Of a stretch of 64,000 bases of DNA, positions 1 through 8,202 are shown in pieces. Numbering within the stretch: the stretch's first letter is position 1; the number at the start of each line of letters is the position of its first letter. The notes beneath the pieces are model-generated. The model saw only the letters and a list, made by a program, of their open reading frames with translations, had not been told where the DNA came from and searched no databases. The stretch lies in contig NZ_CP144914.1 of the NCBI RefSeq assembly GCF_008014775.2, positions 3,534,001 to 3,598,000 of the forward strand, written 5' to 3'. The position numbers and the translations under genes were made by a program. The stretch is from Alkalicoccus halolimnae. Lineage in GTDB: Bacteria > Bacillota > Bacilli > Bacillales > Salisediminibacteriaceae.

Positions 1-100
1 ATGAACTATGTTAATGAAAGCCAGTTAAACGCTCTATGTTGCTTTTGGAAGGTCTGCAGCTGTTCTGCATGCCACGGTCCTCTTGAAAAATCGTTTTGAC
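1..100 (+). repeat. Family B repeat fragment
   Basis: The stretch from about 27 to 100 reads like a shortened copy of the family B element at 25777-26139: a GTTAAA-CGCTC start, TTGCTTTTGGA, then a jump to a CTTGAAAAATCG block. It looks like an internally deleted copy. No gene is supported between 1 and 906. Confidence 0.45.
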
Positions 101-165
101 CTCTGTTTTTAATGAATAAATAGATTTTTCATGGAAAAAAGAAGTACTTTTCTTTCTTTGAAAAA

Positions 166-385
166 GGCTGCCTTGAAAAAAAAGTATTGAAGCGATGAAC
201 GTGCGCTTTCGTTCCCATGGGGACGCTTTCCGGGCGGGCCGGGCTCAGCTAATCCCTTCCTCCCTGCGGTCGTGCGGGATGGATCTTCGTCTCGTCCTTA
301 TTCGCCCAGGAGTCGCCCCATGTCCTCTACAGCTTACGTTAAAAAAGACAGAGCATGATCTTCCTCTAATAAGGAAGGCCATTCT
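166..385 (+). repeat. Family A palindromic repeat, copy A1
   Basis: This copy begins at the shared CCTTGAAAA border and contains the family core GACGCTTTCCGGGCGGGCC, a CTCAGCTAAT block, a central hairpin whose outer arms are ATCCC (252-256) and GGGAT (276-280), then GGATCTTCG and GGAGTCGCCCC. Similar copies occur near 9.8, 21.9, 38.0, 44.3 and 58.7 kb. Apparent ORFs across it are repeat-derived and not credible genes. Confidence 0.8.
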
Positions 386-396
386 GAACATCCTTC

Positions 397-640
397 TTTC
401 CGCCTGCCGCGGAGAAAGCATGCGGATTTCCTGACGTCCGGGAGGGTCTTCCCGCTTTCTTTCCGCAGGCGTCTTGAAATATCGCCTTCGCACTGGTTTC
501 TCCCTTTGTACCTTCTTGATTCAATCAGCGGGCTTACTGTGTCGGGAAAATAAATCGAAGCGGAAACAGGTGGACGCCTGTAGAAGAAGGAAAGTGGCAG
601 CTTTAAAAACCTCTGCTGCAATAAGTACAGCCTAAGCGTG
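397..640 (+). repeat. Family B repeat fragment
   Basis: This segment matches the middle and right part of the complete family B element at 25777-26139: GCCTGCCGCGGAGAAAGC, GTCCGGGAGG, CTTCCCGCTTTCTTT, CCGCAGGCGTCTTGAAA, then ACCTTCTTGATTCAA and AAGCGGAAAC. The right end is degraded. It abuts family A copy A1. Confidence 0.7.
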
Positions 641-844
641 TTGATTAAGTAGAGGGTGAAGTATATTTATTCTTTTATTCTTATCTTTTCCTGCGGTCAC
701 CGGCGGAAGCTTACCGCGGGCTTGTTTGCAGCTATTTCAACACTTCTGTCAGAGTATCTTCCGGAAGCCAACGTTTATTTCGGATATCCTCAATAAACCA
801 GTATTTTATACCTCCTTCAGAGAAACTTTTTAAAACAGGTTTCG

Positions 845-874
845 TTGTACAAAAATCGGTGAATATATTATACA
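845..874 (+). promoter_or_regulatory. Possible promoter/operator of the SDR gene
   Basis: TTGTAC at 845-850 and TATACA at 869-874 are separated by 18 bases and lie about 35 bases before the SDR start. The segment 845-875 is also framed by an imperfect inverted repeat (TTGTACA facing TATACAA), the usual arrangement of a dimeric repressor site. Regulator unknown; this is inference from spacing and symmetry. Confidence 0.35.
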
Positions 875-906
875 AAGGTTAAACAAATAGAAAAGAGGGA
901 TTTTTT

Positions 907-1659
907 ATGGAGAATTTTGAAGGAAAAGTGGTTGTCGTTAACGGAGGTACATCAGGAATTGGTGCCGAAACGGTGAAACAGTTTGCGGCAAGAGGCGCAC
1001 GTGTACATTTTACGGGAAGGAGAGAGGAGAAAGGCAGAGAAGTTGAGAAAGAAGCAGACGGGTATGCTCACTTCCACCAGGTCGACAATACAGATCCGGA
1101 TCAAATCAGCAGTTTTTTCGAAAAGCTGCTCAAGGAGGAATCGCAAATTGACGTGCTGTTTAACAATTCCGGCGTTCTCTCCATTGGCAGCGGTCCGCTC
1201 GCGCGGGTGAAAGAGGAGGATTGGCATACACTGATTGCGACGAACCAGACGTCTGTTTTTCTTTACATGAAGCATACGCTTCAGGCTATGCAGAAACAGA
1301 AGTCCGGAGCTATTATAAATAATGCCGCCATCCTCGGAAACGATAAAGTTAATCCAATGCTTCCGGCTTACAGCGGTACGAAAGCAGCAATCGTAGCGAT
1401 GACAAAAAGTACGGCGCTCCGCTTTGCCAGGCAGGGAATACGCGTGAACTGCATTTCCCCGGGCCCGACGAAAACGGCGCTTTCCATCAAGGCTTACGGG
1501 AGCGAAGAAGCCTTGGAAAAGTCGTCTAAAGAATCTCCCCGCGGCTATTATGCGCATCCGGAAGAAATCGCTAATACCGTGCGCTTTCTTGCTTCGGACG
1601 CCGCGTCCTATATTATCGGCACCGAACTTGTCGTTGACGGCGGATATTCATTGAAATAG
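907..1659 (+). CDS. SDR family oxidoreductase
   Basis: A 250-residue protein of the classical short-chain dehydrogenase/reductase fold, expected to be an NAD(P)-dependent soluble enzyme of unknown substrate. The N-terminal cofactor loop is present as NGGTSGIG (residues about 13-20), followed by NNSG in place of the usual NNAG, and the catalytic YxxxK motif as YSGTK near residue 157. The C-terminal PGPTKT and VVDGGYS segments are typical. The catalytic serine that normally lies in an I-N-x-S-S segment about 13 residues before the tyrosine is replaced: the equivalent segment reads NNAAILG. It may therefore be catalytically altered. The ATG is preceded by AAGAGGGA. It is monocistronic and converges on the DUF429 gene with only 23 bases between stop codons. 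Confidence 0.9.
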   Translation: MENFEGKVVVVNGGTSGIGAETVKQFAARGARVHFTGRREEKGREVEKEADGYAHFHQVDNTDPDQISSFFEKLLKEESQIDVLFNNSGVLSIGSGPLARVKEEDWHTLIATNQTSVFLYMKHTLQAMQKQKSGAIINNAAILGNDKVNPMLPAYSGTKAAIVAMTKSTALRFARQGIRVNCISPGPTKTALSIKAYGSEEALEKSSKESPRGYYAHPEEIANTVRFLASDAASYIIGTELVVDGGYSLK

Positions 1660-1682
1660 CCGCTGTGCAAAAGGAACTACTC

Positions 1683-2390
1683 TTACACTTTCCTGATGGA
1701 GTAGCTTATATTCATTCCCAGTCCGGTTTCGTCAGGTTCGTCTTCCGGGAGAACGGTTTTTCGCTGCAGATCCGGATGCGTGGCGGCAACAGCAAGCCCC
1801 ATAGCGTCGATGATGTCATCTTTTGCTGCTTCTTTGCGAAGCCACCGTCCAGCAGCCGCTTCATATTGTTTTTCAGCATCCGGGAAATAAGCTTTTAAGA
1901 CGTCCAGTCTTTCCCCCATCCCTGCTGCTTTCTTTTTGCTGTGCTTCATCGTTTTTCCCGAAAGACCGTAAAATACAAGCTCCGGATGTGCTTCGCGGAT
2001 CATCGTTTGATTCATACGATTGGCGAGCACTTCTGCTTCTTTGATTTTCGAAAATAAATACCACGACTGCCTGGATATCCCCTGGCCGGTGAGTTCCCGG
2101 TGCAGCCTGTTTGCTTCCCGATAGCCTTCTGTATGAAGCACTTCCCGGCATGGAACTGTAAACACGCTCGAGGCCCGGGGTTTCAGCAGTTTCCTTGCCT
2201 CTCTTTCCGCTTTTCTGGGATAGGCGGAGGCAGACGGAAGTCCGATCGGCATATCAATCCATATTTCCTCCCCGTAACCTGTCTTTAATCCGTGTAAATG
2301 AGGAACCAGATCTATAGAATAGACACGGCCGTTTTCTGCTCTGGCAGCGACCCATCCCCCCGGACACCCATCAATACCGGCTGCATTCAT
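1683..2390 (-). CDS. DUF429 domain protein
   Basis: A protein of about 235 residues matching the DUF429 family, which is predicted from fold to be an RNase H-like nuclease but is experimentally uncharacterised. The family hallmark GIDGCPGGWV sits at the very N-terminus, followed by the conserved IDMPIGL segment and an R-x-A-D/E-x-x-AR-type block, and a late conserved DDIIDAMGLA motif. The ATG at 2390 is chosen because AAGGTGGGG lies just upstream; an in-frame start at 2453 would add 21 residues with no good ribosome binding site. The gene is alone, converging with the SDR gene, and is unlinked to the histidine kinase operon that ends about 160 bases upstream. Confidence 0.8.
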   Translation of the reverse strand: MNAAGIDGCPGGWVAARAENGRVYSIDLVPHLHGLKTGYGEEIWIDMPIGLPSASAYPRKAEREARKLLKPRASSVFTVPCREVLHTEGYREANRLHRELTGQGISRQSWYLFSKIKEAEVLANRMNQTMIREAHPELVFYGLSGKTMKHSKKKAAGMGERLDVLKAYFPDAEKQYEAAAGRWLRKEAAKDDIIDAMGLAVAATHPDLQRKTVLPEDEPDETGLGMNISYSIRKV

Positions 2391-2439
2391 TTCCCCACCT
2401 TCTTTCTTCTTCCTGAACAAGTTTTTCCAACTGGTTTCA

Positions 2440-2482
2440 TGAACCTTTTTCAAAAGCGATGTGAAAGCATTCGTTGTTAATT
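2440..2482 (-). repeat. Family B terminal fragment
   Basis: AAAAGCGATGTGAAAGCATTCGTTGTTAATTAATACAG resembles the terminal segment of family B seen at 45005 and 52092 (AAAAGCT-TG-T-AA-GCATT-GTTGTTGAT). Short and isolated, in the same orientation as those copies. Confidence 0.4.
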
Positions 2483-2550
2483 AATACAGGAAAATCCGCT
2501 CCAGCTCTGTCGTGGAGGAGACCTTCAGCTTCCAGCCTGCTCCGTCTCCA

Positions 2551-5379
2551 TCAATCCTGTGGAAACAGGACGTATCCTTTGGAGGCTTCTGTGCTCTGTA
2601 CAAAACTCAGCAGTGTTTCTGAAAGAGCCTGAGGCGGGTAAGGCTTCGTTAAATACTGATCGATGCCGTACCGCTTCATTTTTTCATCCGGGCGGTCCAG
2701 GGCGGAAGAGATGATGATCGGAAGGTCTTTAGTTGTCTCGTTTTCTTTTAAGCGGTGTACAAGCGACCATCCATTTCCGGCTTCCCCCAGCATGAGATCA
2801 ATGACGACCGCAGCAGGCTTCGTACGGAGAATGTCTTCATAGGCACGCTCCGGATGAAAATGGTGAATCGTTTTAAAGCCGCTGGATTTCAGTTCCTCGG
2901 ACAAAAGCAGAGCGAGACTGGAATCGTCTTCTACGATCATGACGGCATCACCGCCTGGAGAAATTCCCTGGTTCACCTCGGTAACCGAACGGTAGACGGG
3001 CATGCTTATATAAAAGATGGATCCTCTGCCAGCTTCCGATTCCACCCATATCTGCCCTCCATGCCTTTCGATAATTTCCCGGCTGATAGCAAGTCCGAGA
3101 CCGGTTCCTCCGATGTTTCGGTGGCCTCCGTCATCAATCCGCTGGAATTTATTAAAGAGTGTATTCACAGCATCTGCAGGGATGCCCAGCCCTTCATCCT
3201 CTACCGCTAATATTAAACTTTCCTTTTCGTTACGGAGGTGAAGGGTGACTTCGCCTCCTCCCGGCGAGAATTTAACGGCATTGCTTACGAGATTGGTCAG
3301 CACCTGATACAGCCGGTCACGGTCCGCTTTCATCCCGGACTCTAGGGCTTCATCAATCAGGGACAGATGATGGTTTTTTTCGTGCTTAAACTGATAAATA
3401 ACTTCCATAGCCAGTTCGTTCATTTGTACATGTTCCATCTGATAGGACTGTGTACCCGCTTCCATGCGCTGTAAATCCAAAAAGTCATTAATGAGCGTAG
3501 TCAGCCTTTTGGCTTCTTTATGAATCGTCGTTAAATACCGGTTCTGTCTTTCCGGTTTCAGTTCTTTCGTTAACAAAAGCTCTGTAAAACCGAGCACGCT
3601 TGAAAGCGGGGTCCGCAGTTCATGACTGACGGTGCTTACAAGTTCCGATTTCATTTGATCCAGTTCATATTCCCTTGTCATGTCCCGGTAAACGAAGACT
3701 GTGCCGCTTTTTTCATCTTCATCGTAAACGGTTGTACCATACACGGTAATGACGTGGCGTTTCCCATCGATCGTCTGCTCGTACTGCTGGGAAAGAGTTC
3801 CTTCAAACGCCTCATCGAAAAAGCCTGCAAAAAAGGAGCGGAGTTCTTCCGGTCTGCTTACTTTGCTTAGGAGCACTTCTTCCCATGTTTCTCTCGGGAG
3901 CACACTTTCCTTCTGCCAGGATCCGCAGAACATCATCGTGCACATCGACTGGTTCACCTGCATCGTCGAGCCTTCTGTATCAACAAATTGAATCGCCTCG
4001 CTGACGTTATCCATAATATCCTGGTTTAATTTACGGGAGCGGGCGATCTCTTCATACACGAGCGCACGTTCAAGCCCGAGGCCGACGTGGCTCATCACCG
4101 CTTCTATCTCCTCCATTTCTTCTGCTGTATAAGGATTCCCGATTTTCACCGATGAATACAAAGCAATAGCGTTCCCATTTCCATCTTTTATCACCGTATA
4201 ATACTCAAATGCATCAACTCTGCCTTCAGCAACGCCTTTTTCCCCGTTCACTGCTTCCCGTTTTACGACGACGTGCGGCTGATTCCGAAGACGCTGAAGC
4301 AGTTCTGATTTATCCGCCTCTTTCCAGCGTACAATGGTCTCCAGTGTCAGGCCGTCGGCCCGGTAATCCTCTTCGTCAAGAATATCGAGCATGCTTTTAT
4401 CGCATGGATACATTTCATTAATATACGTAAAGATCGATGTCAGAAAATCCGTTTTGTCCAATTTCGTGGACATCGTCTGATTCAGAAGACTGTAGCGGTC
4501 GATTTTTATTTTTTCCCGCTCGACTTCCTCCAGGGAGTTTTCCAGCTTTTCTCTCTGTTCTGAAAGCTCCCTGTTGCGGACTTTTAACGCTTCTTCACTT
4601 TCTTTTCTCGCTGCAGACATATGGACGAAAGAACTCCCTAGAGCTCCAATTTCATCTTTTCGGTCCGCTGCGTCAATATGTACGGTTCTTCCTTCCGCCA
4701 GTTCATCGGACGCTGTCGTAAGTTCCTCGATCGGAACGATTAATTTTCGCAGCAGGCGCTGGGAACCTAAGATCATCGCCAGAAAAACGAGAGCACCAAA
4801 CCCCATGACGAGGACGATATTTCTGTTGCTCTGCGAAATGATTTCATTATACTCATTCTGCATTTCTGTAAATGCTTCGTTCCGGATAACTCCCGCCTGC
4901 TCAAAAAATGTATCGGAATCTTCCAGCGTTCCCTCGTTCATAAATGTACGAAGTCCTTCATAATCTCCGGCTTCCGCAAGATTTGAAGCTTCGGGAAGGA
5001 TCGATGACTCGTATTCGGCGGAAAAAGCAGCCAGCTCTTCTGCAAACGCTCTTTCTTCAGCTGTAAGATCCAAAGCTCTGAATTCTTCCAGTGCCGCATT
5101 CAGCCCTGCCAGATCTTGTTCGGCTTCTTCAAGATCCGCTTCATTTTGATAAGCATAATACGCCCTTGCGTGATAAAAAAGACGCTGCAGGCTTTCTTTT
5201 ACTTCTTCCGCTGTTTGCACTTTATGAACGAGGGTCTGGTGAGTATCATCATGCTGACCCTGGTCATAGCCGATGAAAGTAAAAAACGCAGCTCCGGCAA
5301 TGACGACCGTTGTAATGAAAAGGGCTGCCTGCCAAAGAAACCCGGAGCGGAGACTTTTCCTGCCCTGTTCCTTTTTCAT
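2551..5379 (-). CDS. Membrane hybrid sensor histidine kinase
   Basis: A 942-residue hybrid kinase. Order of parts: TM1 (about 14-37), an extracytoplasmic helical sensor of about 150 residues, TM2 (about 188-208), HAMP (about 210-262), coiled coil, a GAF-like domain (about 300-440), a PAS-like domain (about 445-565), HisKA with phospho-acceptor His586 in SHELRTPL, HATPase_c (about 680-795, with DEGLGIP and GGTGLGLAI boxes), and a C-terminal receiver (about 812-930) with phospho-acceptor Asp861 in VVIDLM. The start overlaps the stop of the upstream response regulator by four bases (ATGA), so translation is coupled. It is the last gene of the five-gene operon and presumably feeds phosphate through its own receiver to the Hpt and REC domains encoded upstream. 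The stimulus is unknown; the helical periplasmic-type domain resembles chemoreceptor and CHASE3-like sensors. Confidence 0.9.
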   Translation of the reverse strand: MKKEQGRKSLRSGFLWQAALFITTVVIAGAAFFTFIGYDQGQHDDTHQTLVHKVQTAEEVKESLQRLFYHARAYYAYQNEADLEEAEQDLAGLNAALEEFRALDLTAEERAFAEELAAFSAEYESSILPEASNLAEAGDYEGLRTFMNEGTLEDSDTFFEQAGVIRNEAFTEMQNEYNEIISQSNRNIVLVMGFGALVFLAMILGSQRLLRKLIVPIEELTTASDELAEGRTVHIDAADRKDEIGALGSSFVHMSAARKESEEALKVRNRELSEQREKLENSLEEVEREKIKIDRYSLLNQTMSTKLDKTDFLTSIFTYINEMYPCDKSMLDILDEEDYRADGLTLETIVRWKEADKSELLQRLRNQPHVVVKREAVNGEKGVAEGRVDAFEYYTVIKDGNGNAIALYSSVKIGNPYTAEEMEEIEAVMSHVGLGLERALVYEEIARSRKLNQDIMDNVSEAIQFVDTEGSTMQVNQSMCTMMFCGSWQKESVLPRETWEEVLLSKVSRPEELRSFFAGFFDEAFEGTLSQQYEQTIDGKRHVITVYGTTVYDEDEKSGTVFVYRDMTREYELDQMKSELVSTVSHELRTPLSSVLGFTELLLTKELKPERQNRYLTTIHKEAKRLTTLINDFLDLQRMEAGTQSYQMEHVQMNELAMEVIYQFKHEKNHHLSLIDEALESGMKADRDRLYQVLTNLVSNAVKFSPGGGEVTLHLRNEKESLILAVEDEGLGIPADAVNTLFNKFQRIDDGGHRNIGGTGLGLAISREIIERHGGQIWVESEAGRGSIFYISMPVYRSVTEVNQGISPGGDAVMIVEDDSSLALLLSEELKSSGFKTIHHFHPERAYEDILRTKPAAVVIDLMLGEAGNGWSLVHRLKENETTKDLPIIISSALDRPDEKMKRYGIDQYLTKPYPPQALSETLLSFVQSTEASKGYVLFPQD

Positions 5380-5732
5380 ATCACTTCGCCTACGAGTCTC
5401 TCAAGTTCTCCAGGACTGAAAGGCTTGGCGACAAAATAAGCTGCTCCTGCTTGAAGAGCCGTCTTTTTATCACTTTCCTGGGCTTTTGCTGTAAGCATGA
5501 TGAAGATCGTTGTTTTTTTCACGTCTTCCGGGAGCGACTGCAGTACTTCAAGCCCGGTTTTCCCGGGCATCATATAATCGAGAATAACAAGATCATACGT
5601 TTTCTTCTGAAGAAGCTGGAAAGTCTGTTCCCCGTCTTCCGCCTCCTCCAGCGCATATCCTGCATCTTCGAGGGTATCCGTAATTAACATTCTTAAAATA
5701 TCTTCATCATCTGCTACTAAAACACGTTTCAT
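5376..5732 (-). CDS. Single-domain response regulator (CheY-like)
   Basis: A 118-residue stand-alone receiver with no output domain. All active-site residues are visible: acidic pair Asp8/Asp9, phospho-acceptor Asp52 in ILDYMMPG, switch Thr81 (MLTA) and Lys103 (AKPF). Stand-alone receivers act by protein contact or as phosphate shuttles. Here it lies between a glycosyltransferase (two-base gap) and a hybrid histidine kinase (four-base overlap), so it is probably the kinase's partner and may act on the neighbouring membrane glycosyltransferase or on the Hpt protein (inference). Confidence 0.92.
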   Translation of the reverse strand: MKRVLVADDEDILRMLITDTLEDAGYALEEAEDGEQTFQLLQKKTYDLVILDYMMPGKTGLEVLQSLPEDVKKTTIFIMLTAKAQESDKKTALQAGAAYFVAKPFSPGELERLVGEVI

Positions 5733-5734
5733 CC

Positions 5735-7156
5735 TCAGGCTCCTTTCTTTTCTTCCGAGATTCCTTTTCGCTGCATCGATCCCCAGCTGTGTTTACGTTT
5801 AAAGACAGCAAAAATGCCGAGCACCCGGCACCAGACCATAAACGGGCGGTACCAGAACGTTTCGCTGAGTGCCCAAAGATAAAGCACCACTACACTGCGG
5901 ACTTCTGTGTATTTGTGATACGTCCATTCTTCCAGAAGAACGGCGAGGGCGGACAGGAGTGAGCCGTAAAGGATTGTGACCACAATCATCAGCCCCGTCA
6001 CCTGAGGATTCACGAGTCCGAAAGCCAGTCCGAGAATAATCACAACATAGCCGATCAATTCAAAGACAGAGCTGATAAGCTCCACCAGAAAGTAATAGGG
6101 CATGGAGAAGAGACCGATGCCTTTATATTTCGGATTGAGCATCATTTTTTTGTGACGCCAGAGCGTTTCCCCAAGCCCCCGCTGCCAGCGGATGCGCTGG
6201 GATTTAAGGGAGCGGATATCGGACGGGGCTTCTGTCCAGCAGACGGGATCCTGTATATATTCAATGCGCTGGGAAGACTTTTCGTCTTTCAGCATACGGT
6301 GCAGCCGGACGATCAGCTCCATATCTTCCCCGACAGTTTTCGGTTCGTAGCCTCCTGCACGAACGACACGCTCTTTTTCAAAAACGCCGAATGCCCCGGA
6401 AATTATCAGGAGAATATTAAGACGGCTCAGTCCGAGTCTGCCGATCAGGAAGGCACGGAAATATTCGATAATCTGCATTACCGCAATCGGCTGTTTAGGC
6501 AGCGCAATTTTTTCGACAATACTGCTTCTGACGACAGAACCGTTCGCGATACGCACCGTTCCTCCTGTGCACGTTACTTCCCCGTTGGAATCGATTATCG
6601 GCTTCATCGTTTTCAGAAGCGCATCACGCTCTAAAATAGAGTCTCCATCAATCGCGGCGAAATAAGGATATTTCGAAACGTTGATCCCTGCATTCAGCGC
6701 ATCCGCTTTTCCACCGTTGTCTTTTTCTACAAGGAGCACATTCGGATACTGGCTGGATCGATAAACGGCGTTTATTGTGCCTGTTTTAAAATGCTCCCGG
6801 ATGGCTGCATCGGCTTGATACATCGAAAATTCCTTGATCATCCGCTCACTCGTTGCGTCTTTGGACCCGTCATTGATGACAAGGACTTCAAACTGCGGAT
6901 ATTGAAGGGCGAGCAGGGAACGCACGGTCGTAACGACACCTATTTCTTCGTTATAGGCCGGGACGAGGACAGATACCGGATAGGCATCCTGGCTGCTTAC
7001 GAGCTCTTCCACCGGTTCCTCCCGGTGAAGCTTATGTTCCCGGTATATTTTCGGGGAAGCGATTAAAAATAGAATGACATAAATCAGGCCGACAAGAAGC
7101 ATATAAACAATGACCATATATCCGGAAATGGTTAATAATGTTGATATCCAGTCCAT
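5735..7156 (-). CDS. Membrane glycosyltransferase family 2
   Basis: A 473-residue processive-type GT2 enzyme of the cellulose/hyaluronan/poly-GlcNAc synthase class. It has an N-terminal membrane helix (about 8-34), a GT-A catalytic domain with VPAYNEE, NDGSKD, the metal-binding DGD motif, GED (catalytic base region) and the QRIRWQRG acceptor/product motif, then about three C-terminal membrane helices (about 345-430). Family members polymerise a sugar from a nucleotide donor at the inner face of the membrane and extrude it. The product cannot be told from sequence. It sits one to two bases from its neighbours in a signalling operon, so polymer synthesis is probably controlled by that phosphorelay. 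No PilZ domain is visible. Confidence 0.9.
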   Translation of the reverse strand: MDWISTLLTISGYMVIVYMLLVGLIYVILFLIASPKIYREHKLHREEPVEELVSSQDAYPVSVLVPAYNEEIGVVTTVRSLLALQYPQFEVLVINDGSKDATSERMIKEFSMYQADAAIREHFKTGTINAVYRSSQYPNVLLVEKDNGGKADALNAGINVSKYPYFAAIDGDSILERDALLKTMKPIIDSNGEVTCTGGTVRIANGSVVRSSIVEKIALPKQPIAVMQIIEYFRAFLIGRLGLSRLNILLIISGAFGVFEKERVVRAGGYEPKTVGEDMELIVRLHRMLKDEKSSQRIEYIQDPVCWTEAPSDIRSLKSQRIRWQRGLGETLWRHKKMMLNPKYKGIGLFSMPYYFLVELISSVFELIGYVVIILGLAFGLVNPQVTGLMIVVTILYGSLLSALAVLLEEWTYHKYTEVRSVVVLYLWALSETFWYRPFMVWCRVLGIFAVFKRKHSWGSMQRKGISEEKKGA

Positions 7157-7157
7157 A

Positions 7158-8201
7158 TTAAGCTTTCACCTCCGTATGCATCGTCAGCACCTGTGCTGCC
7201 ATATCCCTTCCGTAGCGGTCTTCATGCTTTTCTTTCGCATATTCCAATAATATACCCCCGTCGGAGAAGGACCAGAGTGTTTCTGCTGCGGCAAGACGCA
7301 CCCACCACGCGGAGTCTCCGAGTCTGTCCATCAGCTCTTTTCTCCACGGCTCCATGGAGAGGGCGGCCGCCACTTTACAGGCGTACATTCGCTCTTCCCA
7401 ATGCTCCGAATCGAAAAATGACTGTATTTTTTCAGGATGTTTCATGTACTGATAAAAGCAGAGGCTTTTCATTGCCTTCAGCCGTATTTCTTTGCTCTCG
7501 TGCTGCAGCGCTTCTTCCACGTAAGAAATAAACGAAACCTCGTTGCGCTCTCCTATGTGGACGAGAAAAGCCTGCAGTATCATCGAATCCTGTTCTTCTT
7601 CCGGGTTGATCCGGCTGTGGAGAAGAGCAAGCTGCTCTGCAGAAAGACGCCGGAGAATTTCCTTTACGAAAGTGAGGCTTTTCGGCCTGTCATCAAATAG
7701 GCAGTCAATGGCCCTCGGATGGGAAAGACTCGCCATTGTCCTCACTGCCTGGCGGTATTCCTCCCCGTTTTCACGAAGTTTCCTTTCTCTTGCTGCTACT
7801 GCATCGGCCATATAATCAAGACGGAAGTCTTCAATGAAATACATCGTGTTCATCCGCTCCGCCCATCCTCCTTTTTTCAACGACTTTTCGTAAAAAGGAA
7901 GCAGTTCCACTTCGGAGAGATAGTATAAACGAAGACGTTCCTCGGACTCCTCTGTTAAAGAAGCAAGACGGGAAAGAGTCATTTCCAGCACTTCCCTCCG
8001 AAGCTTCGGCTCTCTCGGCAGTACCGGCTTTTCCTCAATATCTCCCGAAGCGTAGGCAATAAATGCCGGGAGCAGCTGCCGGTAACTCTTCTGAAGCCGC
8101 GCATCGTAACGCAGGCTGGCGGATTTAATGATAAGCAGATATCCTAATAAAACCAGCTGTACCAAAAGAAAAATCAAGATCAGCCACCAGGCCCAGACCA
8201 T
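7158..8201 (-). CDS. Membrane-anchored HEAT-repeat protein
   Basis: A 347-residue protein with one N-terminal membrane helix (about 3-27, a run of W/L/I/V residues) followed by an all-helical cytoplasmic region. Several HEAT/armadillo-like helix pairs are recognisable in the C-terminal half, for example around residues 220-345, with repeated patterns such as EIRLKAMKSL and WWVRLAAAETL. HEAT solenoids are scaffolds for protein contacts. It is one base from both the glycosyltransferase and the Hpt-REC protein genes, so it probably scaffolds the polymer synthase or links it to the phosphorelay (inference). No catalytic motif seen. Confidence 0.8.
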   Translation of the reverse strand: MVWAWWLILIFLLVQLVLLGYLLIIKSASLRYDARLQKSYRQLLPAFIAYASGDIEEKPVLPREPKLRREVLEMTLSRLASLTEESEERLRLYYLSEVELLPFYEKSLKKGGWAERMNTMYFIEDFRLDYMADAVAARERKLRENGEEYRQAVRTMASLSHPRAIDCLFDDRPKSLTFVKEILRRLSAEQLALLHSRINPEEEQDSMILQAFLVHIGERNEVSFISYVEEALQHESKEIRLKAMKSLCFYQYMKHPEKIQSFFDSEHWEERMYACKVAAALSMEPWRKELMDRLGDSAWWVRLAAAETLWSFSDGGILLEYAKEKHEDRYGRDMAAQVLTMHTEVKA

Positions 8202-8202
8202 G

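Noticed and set aside
195..434. 79-codon ORF at the left edge
   Set aside because: It lies in a family A repeat and the translation is the repeat itself; similar ORFs appear in other copies.
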